From contig NZ_JAVDDU010000002.1 of NCBI RefSeq assembly GCF_030848505.1, forward strand, positions 310,001-374,000: 64,000 bases of DNA. The letters are read 5' to 3'. This document shows positions 17,980 through 25,646 of the stretch, in pieces (the stretch's first letter is position 1; the number at the start of each line of letters is the position of its first letter). The position numbers and the translations under genes are program-made. The notes beneath the pieces are model-generated. The model saw only the letters and a program-made list of their open reading frames with translations. It had not been told where the DNA came from and did no database searches. Source of the DNA: Marinimicrobium hydrolyticum (lineage in GTDB: Bacteria > Pseudomonadota > Gammaproteobacteria > Pseudomonadales > Cellvibrionaceae).

Positions 17980-19929
17980 ATGAACAAACTCACCCCCCGC
18001 CGCCTGGGCGCCGCTTTGCTGTTGCCTATAACCGCCACCGGAGCCGTGAACACGGCCCAAGCTCAATCGACACCGCCGGTGGAGCAGATCTACGTCAGTG
18101 GCGTGCGCGGCGACACCAGCCAACGGCCGGTGGCCACCACAGTCACGGTCATTGATCGGGAGCAGATTCGCCTCAGCGGCGCGCAGCAGGTTTCTACGCT
18201 TCTGCGCACCCAAGCGGGTGTGCAATTGCGCGATGCCGACGGCAGCGGCGGGCGCAATGTCACGGTGTCCATGGGCGGCTTCGGCGGCAACGCCGCCAAC
18301 AACACCTTGGTACTGGTGGACGGGCGCAAACTGAACAACCCATCGCTGGCGGGTCCGGCCCTGAATGATATTCCCGTATCGGACATTGAACGCATCGAAA
18401 TTATTCAAGGCAGCGCCGGTGTTCTCTATGGCGATCAAGCCGTGGGCGGCGTCATCAACATCGTTACGCGCCGTCCCCGCGGTGAGCATATTGAAGGCTA
18501 CACGGAAATCCGGCGCGGCAGTCACGGACAGAAAGGGTATGGGGTGCGCCTGGCCCAAGGCCTGGATAATGGTGTGCATTACCGAGTCTCTCTGCACCAA
18601 CGGGAAGCGGATCATTACCGGGACAACAACGAACAGGAATACCGCAACATTCAAGCTCGCCTGGGTTGGGATTTCGCCGCTGGACGAATCGCCTACGAGT
18701 ACCAGCGGGTGGATGACGAGTTGCGCCTGCCCGGGGCTCTTTCCGACGAGCAGCTGGAGGAAGACCGCCGCCAGGCGAGCACTCCGGACGATTTCTCCAA
18801 CCAGGACACCCGCCTCTCCCGGATCAGTGGCGAATGGTACCTGTCGGAAAACTGGCGACTGCTCTCCGAGTACAGCACCCGAGAAACCGAAGCCGAGGGT
18901 TTTATTTTTTCACCCTTTCAGCAGCGCACCGAGGTTGAAACACTCACGCCCCGTTTGATCGGGCGTTTTGGCGCGCCGGGTGGAACCGCCGTTCTCACCC
19001 TAGGCACCGATCGTCAACGCGCGGAGTATCAACGCAGCAGTGAGTTTGGCACCACTCAGGCCGAACAGGATTTAAAGGGAAATTACGGCCAGTTAGTTTA
19101 TCCACTGACCGCCAAACTCTCGGGCAGCGCTGGTTTGCGCCGGGAAACGGTAACGGATCGCGATCCACTGGCAGAAGACGAAACCGAACGGGAACATCAG
19201 GCGGACGTACGTGAATGGGGGCTGAGTTATCAGTTCACACCCAGCTGGCGACTCTACGGTCGCAGCGCCGAAGGTTTTCGTTTCGCCAATGTGGACGAAT
19301 ACACCTTCACCGATGAGGGTGTGGAGTTTCTGGATCCTCAAGAAAGCCGCTCCACGGAAGTGGGCCTCAACTGGCGTGGCAACAAACACGATATCACCAC
19401 CTCGGTGTTTCGCATGCGCCTGCACAATGAAATTGCCTACGATCCCAGCGCCGGTTTCGGCGCGAACGTGAACCTGCCGGATTCGGAGCGCGAGGGCGCA
19501 CTGGTGGATGTTAATTATCAGTTTAATGAACGCTGGAGTGGGCAAGTCAACTACACCTTTACCGACGCCACACTCGCAGAAGGTGAATCCGCCGGCATGC
19601 AGGTACCCTTTGTGGCCCGACGCTTGGCCAATGCAACTTTGAGCTATGAGCCCATGAACATACTGGCCTTCTATGTGGATGCCCAATACACTGGCCCTCG
19701 CTACCGCATCGACGACAACTTCAATACCCAAGGCGAGTTGGCCAGCACACTGGTGTGGAACGCCAATATGATTTGGCGGGACGGCGACTGGGAATTGGGT
19801 ATCCGGGTCTTGAATCTAACGGACGAAGTAGTTTCCGATTATCAGGCCTGGTCGTCTCATTCCGGCAACTACGAATACCCGCGTCCGGGGCGTACGTTCG
19901 AAGGCAGGCTAACGTACCGCTTTAGGTAA
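17980..19929 (+). CDS. TonB-dependent outer-membrane receptor
   Basis: 649 residues. Signal peptide at 1-28 (cut after AQAQ), a TonB-box-like stretch (EQIYVSGVRG), a plug domain (about 45-160, with VLVDGRKLNNP and IERIEIIQGSAGVLYGDQAVGGVINIVTRR), and a 22-strand barrel ending in an aromatic/basic strand (LTYRFR). It resembles the BtuB/vitamin or siderophore receptor size class rather than the about 900-residue sugar receptors. No cobalamin riboswitch is visible in the 75 bp upstream. It starts a same-strand run with a serine hydrolase, regulator, propeller protein and alkaline phosphatase. Ligand unknown. Confidence 0.9.
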   Translation: MNKLTPRRLGAALLLPITATGAVNTAQAQSTPPVEQIYVSGVRGDTSQRPVATTVTVIDREQIRLSGAQQVSTLLRTQAGVQLRDADGSGGRNVTVSMGGFGGNAANNTLVLVDGRKLNNPSLAGPALNDIPVSDIERIEIIQGSAGVLYGDQAVGGVINIVTRRPRGEHIEGYTEIRRGSHGQKGYGVRLAQGLDNGVHYRVSLHQREADHYRDNNEQEYRNIQARLGWDFAAGRIAYEYQRVDDELRLPGALSDEQLEEDRRQASTPDDFSNQDTRLSRISGEWYLSENWRLLSEYSTRETEAEGFIFSPFQQRTEVETLTPRLIGRFGAPGGTAVLTLGTDRQRAEYQRSSEFGTTQAEQDLKGNYGQLVYPLTAKLSGSAGLRRETVTDRDPLAEDETEREHQADVREWGLSYQFTPSWRLYGRSAEGFRFANVDEYTFTDEGVEFLDPQESRSTEVGLNWRGNKHDITTSVFRMRLHNEIAYDPSAGFGANVNLPDSEREGALVDVNYQFNERWSGQVNYTFTDATLAEGESAGMQVPFVARRLANATLSYEPMNILAFYVDAQYTGPRYRIDDNFNTQGELASTLVWNANMIWRDGDWELGIRVLNLTDEVVSDYQAWSSHSGNYEYPRPGRTFEGRLTYRFR

Positions 19930-19974
19930 ACACCACCAGCGGCGAGTTAGTTTCAATATAAAACAGGTGACTGC

Positions 19975-21267
19975 ATGCAAAAGCAATGGATTATTCAGGG
20001 CGCGTTCGCCGCGCTGTTAACGCTTACACTCACCGCCTGCTCGGGCAACAACCCGGACACGCAGGAAGGACAGAGCGCAGGGGTTATTGATCAGGCCGCT
20101 ATTGAGAGACTGAATGCAACTCTGGGTGGTTTTGTGGAATCCGGCCATCTCGCCGGCGCCTCCGTGCTCATTTTCGAAGGTGGCCAGGAAGTGTATTTCA
20201 ACACCTTTGGAATGGCTGACCGGGAAGCGGGCGTGCCCATGTCCCGAGATACCCTGGTACAAATTTTTTCCATGACCAAGCCGATCACAGGCGTGGCCAT
20301 GCTCACACTCTACGAGCAGGGCAAATTGGATCTGGACGACCCCGTCTCAAAGTTCGTGCCGGAACTGGCCGATGTACGCGTTTACGCGGGCACCGATGAA
20401 CATGGAGAAATGATACTCGAAGCTCCGCATCGGGAAATCACCATTCGCGACCTTACCCGACACACCGCGGGGTTTGCCAATTCACCCGATCTACCCGGCG
20501 TGGGCCCAATTCTCGCGGCGGAAGCACCGGGCGCCCAGGAAAACACGCTCAGTGAAATGGCCGAAAAAATGGCGCGTGTGCCACTGTACTTTCAACCCGG
20601 TGAACGCTGGTCGTACGGGCCAGAAGTAGACGTCCTCGCGTTGGTGGTAGAGCGGGTGTCCGGCCAGCCATTCGACGCCTACGTGCGCGAGAAGATTCTC
20701 GTACCTTTGAAAATGCGGGAAACGAGTTACTTCGTCTCCGAAGAAGATCGCTCTCGGTTCGCCGCGGTTTATGAGCGCAACGGCAACGGAAAACTGAACC
20801 GGATGCCCGATGCTTTGGGTCAACGACTTGCCACTCAACGCTGGGCACTGACCCCGGGTGGTTACGGGCTAACGTCTAGCCTGGACGATTACATGCGCTT
20901 TGCCCGCATGCTTGTTAACGAGGGTGAGCTTGACGGCGCGCGAATTTTGCAGCCGGATACCGTGCGCACCATGGCCACCAACCATCTGCCCGACGACGTC
21001 ACTGATCGCTCCTGGTTGCCCCACAAGGGCCAGGTGGGTTTCGGTGTGAACGTCGCCGTGCGGCTTAATCCTCCCGCGTCGGCTGAGGAGAACAACGGTA
21101 CTGTGGGAGAGTTCTTTTGGGACGGCGCCGCCAGCACACTGTTTTGGGTGGATCCGGAAAATGATCTTGCAGCGATCCTGTTTGTACAACTATTGCCATT
21201 CGATGAAATTGGTCTGCACAAAGCCTTTCGCGATGCCGTCTACGGCCCTTTTTCAACTGAGCACTGA
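19975..21267 (+). CDS. Lipoprotein serine hydrolase of the beta-lactamase (class C-like) family
   Basis: 430-residue envelope lipoprotein: lipobox LTAC at about 19-22 followed by SGN. The catalytic SxxK motif is SMTK (Ser99-Lys102), and the second-motif tyrosine is in WSYGP (Tyr214). Family members are esterases, D-amino-acid peptidases or other hydrolases; few are true beta-lactamases. It lies 45 bp after the TonB receptor with its own AGGTGA-type ribosome-binding site. Substrate is unknown, but pairing with a receptor suggests it processes the imported compound at the membrane. Confidence 0.87.
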   Translation: MQKQWIIQGAFAALLTLTLTACSGNNPDTQEGQSAGVIDQAAIERLNATLGGFVESGHLAGASVLIFEGGQEVYFNTFGMADREAGVPMSRDTLVQIFSMTKPITGVAMLTLYEQGKLDLDDPVSKFVPELADVRVYAGTDEHGEMILEAPHREITIRDLTRHTAGFANSPDLPGVGPILAAEAPGAQENTLSEMAEKMARVPLYFQPGERWSYGPEVDVLALVVERVSGQPFDAYVREKILVPLKMRETSYFVSEEDRSRFAAVYERNGNGKLNRMPDALGQRLATQRWALTPGGYGLTSSLDDYMRFARMLVNEGELDGARILQPDTVRTMATNHLPDDVTDRSWLPHKGQVGFGVNVAVRLNPPASAEENNGTVGEFFWDGAASTLFWVDPENDLAAILFVQLLPFDEIGLHKAFRDAVYGPFSTEH

Positions 21268-21315
21268 ATACACCATTAAGTTGGGCGCAGGGAAGCGTCC
21301 GGGGGCTTGATACCT

Positions 21316-22692
21316 ATGCCAGATATTCCACTCACAACCGCTACTGTTTACCAGATCGGCGACTGGCGGTTCGATGCCACACACAACCGCTTGAGTCGGG
21401 GAGAGGAAGTGCAGCTGCTGGAAGATCGTCTGGCGCGGTTGCTGCATCACTTCATTCAAACCTCCGGCGAAATCCAAAGCAAAGAACAACTGATGAAGGC
21501 CATCTGGCCGGGTCGGGTTGTGTGCGACGACAGTCTTTCTGTGGCCATCAGCCAACTGCGCAAAGCGCTTGAAGATCAGGCTCGAACCCCCCGTTACATC
21601 AAAACCTTATCCGGTCGAGGGTATCAATGGATCGCAGATTACCAGCCAGAGGCGCCATCAGTTCGTGCGCGTTTTTCTGGGCGCGGATGGCTAGCTGCCC
21701 TGGGGGTTTTGTTACTGGCCCTCGGGCTCGGCGCGCTGCTCCTTGCACCTAAGACACCCTCCACAGAAGTGGCCACCTGGACCAACGAGCCTCACGACCA
21801 GAAAATGCGGGAAACCATTGGTCACTATCGCGACATACTGGCACAGAATCCCGGCGACGCCGACGCCTACCTGGGCATTGCCGAAGCCAAAATCCAATTG
21901 CTGGGGGAGGAAATTCTGGCCTCCGGACACTCGCCGGAAATCCGCGCGCTTTTGCAGCGCGCCCTAGAGTTGGATGACTCCCTGTCCGATGCCCATCGCT
22001 GGTTGGCCAACCTGCACTTTTGGTCTTACCGGGATGACCTGCAAGCGGAGCGGCATTTCCAGCAAGCCCTGCTGCTGGCCCCGGACAATGAGCGACTGCA
22101 TCTGGACTATGCCCAGTTCCTGCTAGCGATGGGCCGCTTCGAGGATTCGCTCCAGCATGTTGACCGACTGCGGGCATTGAACCCGCTGACCTACTCGGCC
22201 CCGACGGTGATCTGGATTTATCAAATGCAGCGCCGTCACGATTTAGCCTTGCAGGAATTCGAACGTATCCGCCGCACGGAACCGGAAGACCGCTACTACC
22301 GCATCTCCGCCCAGCGGGTTATGGAAAGCCTGGGTGACTATCGGGCCTCTTTCGAACACAGCCTGTGGTTGATGCGAGACGCTAGCTTTACTGACCAGGA
22401 AATCTCCCATGCCGAACAAACCTTCCACCGCGGCGGCTTGCGGGCATTTAATCGTTGGCTACTGGAGCGGCGCGAAGCGGCGGACCTGGGCGATTATCGT
22501 CCACCGCTGGCGTGGGCTCGCTATGCCATCGGTGCCGGCGATCTTGACTTGGCCCTGGACTATTTGGAGCAGGCGCGCGAGCAATTCCCCGTTTTGTGGT
22601 TGGCAGTAGATCCCAAGTACGATCCGTTGCGCCAAGAACCGCGCTTCCAGGCACTGCTTGATGGCTTAAAACTGAGCAACCCCGATTCTTAA
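21316..22692 (+). CDS. Membrane-bound winged-helix (CadC/ToxR-like) transcriptional regulator with TPR domain
   Basis: About 458 residues. An OmpR-type DNA-binding winged helix (about 10-105, ending in PRYIKTLSGRGYQWIADYQ), one transmembrane helix (about 125-147, WLAALGVLLLALGLGALLLAP), then a periplasmic alpha-helical region with TPR-like repeats (LERALELDDSLSDAHRWLANLHFW and following). This is the CadC/ToxR one-component layout, in which periplasmic sensing controls DNA binding without a kinase. The frame is open from a TTG at 21307; I chose the ATG at 21316. It sits inside the receptor-hydrolase-propeller-phosphatase run and may regulate it. Confidence 0.85.
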   Translation: MPDIPLTTATVYQIGDWRFDATHNRLSRGEEVQLLEDRLARLLHHFIQTSGEIQSKEQLMKAIWPGRVVCDDSLSVAISQLRKALEDQARTPRYIKTLSGRGYQWIADYQPEAPSVRARFSGRGWLAALGVLLLALGLGALLLAPKTPSTEVATWTNEPHDQKMRETIGHYRDILAQNPGDADAYLGIAEAKIQLLGEEILASGHSPEIRALLQRALELDDSLSDAHRWLANLHFWSYRDDLQAERHFQQALLLAPDNERLHLDYAQFLLAMGRFEDSLQHVDRLRALNPLTYSAPTVIWIYQMQRRHDLALQEFERIRRTEPEDRYYRISAQRVMESLGDYRASFEHSLWLMRDASFTDQEISHAEQTFHRGGLRAFNRWLLERREAADLGDYRPPLAWARYAIGAGDLDLALDYLEQAREQFPVLWLAVDPKYDPLRQEPRFQALLDGLKLSNPDS

Positions 22693-22775
22693 GAATTTTT
22701 AACCCCGTTTTCAGGACTTATTGGATTCTTCCCGCCACTCTCGCCTCCTTTCACGCAAAGCATTGAGAGGCAACC

Positions 22776-24107
22776 ATGAAAATCAAATCGTTCCTAGCAG
22801 GTGTTTGTACACTACTGATTCTTTCGCCAGGGCTGAGCTTTCAGGCGGCGGCTGACTGGCCCACCTTTATGGGCGACCCCACTCGCTCCGGCAGCGCAGG
22901 CTTAACCTCGGAGAAGGTAAACACCAGCGAGCTCTCCCTGGCTTGGGACATGCCCTTACACACGGAGGTGATAGCCTCACCAGTGGTCAAGGATAACCAG
23001 CTGCTGATCGCCGCCGAAAACGGCAACCTGTACAGCATCGACATGGAAACCCGGCGATTGCAGTGGCTGTTTCACAGTCACGGGGGCATCAGCTCGACAC
23101 CCGCAATCGATAGGGACAAGGTGTATTTTCTAAACCGGGCTGGCTATGTGTACGCGCTGGATCTCCAGGACGGCAAGCCGCTGTGGCGATTTGAAACCGG
23201 CGGCGAGTCGATTTTCAGCACCTACAATCTTTACGGCATCGACAGCGACGATCCGGTACCTGATCCCTGGGATTTCTTTTTGTCATCCCCGCTGGTGGCG
23301 GATGGCCGCGTCTATGTCGGCAGCAGTGACCAGCGCATCTACGCACTGGATGCGGAAACTGGCGCTCGACTATGGAGCTTTAAAACTGGCGGCGTGGTGC
23401 ATGCTTCGCCGGCATTGGCGGGCGACACATTAATTGTGGGCAGTTGGGACAGTGCCATTTACGCCCTGGATGCACAGACCGGTGCCGAGCGGTGGCGCTT
23501 TCAGACTGAGGCCGAACAAAAAATCAGTATCTGGCTGGGTGTTCAATCGTCCCCGGTCATTGATGGTGACAGCGTTTTCGTCGGCTCGCGAGACGGCTAC
23601 CTGTACCGCCTTAACGTCTCCGACGGCAAACAACAATGGCGTTACGATGTCGAGCGTTCCTGGGTAGTAGCCACCCCGGCCGTGGATGAGCAGCATGTGT
23701 ATTTTGGCACGTCGGATACCGCTGCAATGATCGCCGTAAACAAGCGCACGGGGAAGGAAAGCTACCGTTTTAATACCCGAGTATGGACTTACGCTTCGGC
23801 GTTAAGAGTGGGGAACGACTTGGTGTTCGGCACCATGGCGGGCGAGCTTTACGCACTGGACGCCACCACTGGTGAGCAGCACTGGCGCTACCAAACCCCC
23901 GCCCATCAAGAAGACGCGTTTGGCATTCTGGATGAGCAGGGCCGCTTCCGTCGCGATCGATTGTATGGCGAAACACACCAACTCTATTCCGCCATGGCGC
24001 ACGTCAAACGGCTGGGCGCATTCATCGCCTCGCCCATCTGGCACCGGGGCCAGTTAATAGCCGTTACCGCCACCGGTCAAATATTGGTATTTACTGCTGA
24101 GCCCTAA
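22776..24107 (+). CDS. PQQ-binding-like beta-propeller protein
   Basis: 443 residues, exported: signal peptide 1-26 (cut after QAAA). The rest is a beta-propeller of BamB/quinoprotein type with repeated blades of the pattern VYxG..D..IYALDAETGxxxWxFxTGG. No membrane anchor or lipobox is seen, and it is longer than BamB, so it is not the assembly factor. Whether it binds PQQ or is only structural cannot be decided; no dehydrogenase calcium/Asp motif was found. It precedes the alkaline phosphatase on the same strand. Confidence 0.85.
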   Translation: MKIKSFLAGVCTLLILSPGLSFQAAADWPTFMGDPTRSGSAGLTSEKVNTSELSLAWDMPLHTEVIASPVVKDNQLLIAAENGNLYSIDMETRRLQWLFHSHGGISSTPAIDRDKVYFLNRAGYVYALDLQDGKPLWRFETGGESIFSTYNLYGIDSDDPVPDPWDFFLSSPLVADGRVYVGSSDQRIYALDAETGARLWSFKTGGVVHASPALAGDTLIVGSWDSAIYALDAQTGAERWRFQTEAEQKISIWLGVQSSPVIDGDSVFVGSRDGYLYRLNVSDGKQQWRYDVERSWVVATPAVDEQHVYFGTSDTAAMIAVNKRTGKESYRFNTRVWTYASALRVGNDLVFGTMAGELYALDATTGEQHWRYQTPAHQEDAFGILDEQGRFRRDRLYGETHQLYSAMAHVKRLGAFIASPIWHRGQLIAVTATGQILVFTAEP

Positions 24108-24214
24108 GCTCAAGTGAGCGCGTAGACTTGAGACCGGGCCCCGATTGGGGCAATATCAGCCGTTACGCCAATAATAAAGTGCCCAGATCAAACGGGCCAA
24201 TCAGGAGCTCAAAC

Positions 24215-25501
24215 ATGCGTAACATAAGCCCAATTGCCCTATCACTTTTGTTGCTTACCTTCGCCGCCAGCAGCGTCGCGGCGCCCAAAAACATCATCGT
24301 CATGGTGGGCGACGGCATGGGGCCGTCTCACGTCACCGGCTACCGGCATATGCAACACACGAGTGGGGAAGTGAAGCCCACTATTCTGGATGAACTGCTT
24401 GTGGGTTGGTCCAGCACACACCCGGACGACGACACCATTGTCACGGATTCCGCGTCCAGCGCCACCGCTCTGGCCACGGGTCACAAAACCTGCAATTTGT
24501 CCATCGCCATGGACTGCAATGACCGCCCGCTTAAGACGCTGTTTCAAAAAGCCAAGCAACACGGTAAGTGGACCGGGATAGCCGTGACTTCGCAGGTAAA
24601 CCACGCCACTCCCGCCCCCTTTTACGCCCATTCACCCACGCGCCACCAATTGAACGAGATCGCGGATCAATTAGTAGACAATCGCGTCAACGAGCAATTA
24701 CCCGTGGACGTCATTTTGGGTGGTGGAGTGCAGTTTTTCGTGCGCGAAGATCGCAACCTGGTAGAAGAGTTGAAAGCCGAAGGTTATCAGTATGCGGACA
24801 GTTGGAAGAGTCTAAACAAACTGGATCGAGCTCCCGCGCTGGGGTTGTTGGCCAAGGTGGCGCTGCCCAGTGCCCTGGAGAGCCCTGTCCCCGATCCACT
24901 GGCGACTCTGACCGACCGCGCCCTGCAATTGCTGTCGAAAAATGAAAAGGGCTTTGTATTGGTAGTAGAAGGTAGCCAGATCGACTGGTGTAGTCACGCC
25001 AACGACATCGCCTGCGCCATGGCCGAAATGGATGATTTCGCCGCTGCAGTCACCGTTGCTCGGGACTTTGTCGATGCCCACCCCGATACCCTGCTGGTAA
25101 TTACTGGCGACCACGAAACTGGCGGTCTTTCCTTAGGTGCCAACAACCAGTACCACTGGCATCCCCATGTCATCAGGGGCGTCAAACTCACGGCGAATAC
25201 CTTGAGTGACCGTTTGTTGAAAACAAAACGGTGGCAGAGAGCCTGGCAGAAACACACAGGCATTGAGCTGGACGAGGAAGAGCAATCCGCCTTGAGCCAG
25301 GCACGCAGCGCCGGAAAAGAAGAGTTGGCCACGGCCATTAAGGACATCATCAATCGCCGCTCTCACACTGGCTGGACCAGTCACGGGCACACGGCCGTGG
25401 ATGTCCCGATCATGGCCTACGGAGCGGGCAGCGAGCGTTTTCACGGCTTTGTGGACAACGCCGACATCGGTGCTCGCCTGATGGAAGCTATCGGCGATTA
25501 A
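24215..25501 (+). CDS. Periplasmic alkaline phosphatase (PhoA family)
   Basis: 428-residue exported phosphomonoesterase. Signal peptide 1-20 (cut after SVAA). Metal-binding Asp33 is in VGDGMGPSH, the nucleophile Ser79 is in TDSASSATALATGHKT, and GDHETGG and GHTAVDVP supply the remaining zinc ligands. Two Cys pairs (HKTCNLSIAMDC and WCSHANDIAC) may form disulfides. The ATG at 24215 has a CAGGAGCT ribosome-binding site 6 bp upstream; the frame is open upstream to 24128 but that extension is not signal-like. It is probably involved in phosphate scavenging. No Pho box was identified. Confidence 0.92.
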   Translation: MRNISPIALSLLLLTFAASSVAAPKNIIVMVGDGMGPSHVTGYRHMQHTSGEVKPTILDELLVGWSSTHPDDDTIVTDSASSATALATGHKTCNLSIAMDCNDRPLKTLFQKAKQHGKWTGIAVTSQVNHATPAPFYAHSPTRHQLNEIADQLVDNRVNEQLPVDVILGGGVQFFVREDRNLVEELKAEGYQYADSWKSLNKLDRAPALGLLAKVALPSALESPVPDPLATLTDRALQLLSKNEKGFVLVVEGSQIDWCSHANDIACAMAEMDDFAAAVTVARDFVDAHPDTLLVITGDHETGGLSLGANNQYHWHPHVIRGVKLTANTLSDRLLKTKRWQRAWQKHTGIELDEEEQSALSQARSAGKEELATAIKDIINRRSHTGWTSHGHTAVDVPIMAYGAGSERFHGFVDNADIGARLMEAIGD

Positions 25502-25508
25502 ACCTGAA

Positions 25509-25543
25509 CCGCCCGGAGGCCTATGTCGGGTCCTGCCGGGCGG
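25509..25543. terminator. GC-rich stem-loop after the alkaline phosphatase
   Basis: CCGCCCGG (25509-25516) pairs with CCGGGCGG (25536-25543). No T-run follows, so it could be a weak or factor-assisted terminator, or an mRNA 3' stabilising structure. Confidence 0.4.
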
Positions 25544-25646
25544 CCAACTGCCCCTTCTCCGCCATTCGCCCCAACCCTGCATGTCGCCAAATATCGCCTA
25601 TACTTGGAAAATCGGTTGAACTGGAAATCCTGTATAGGCCCCCATC

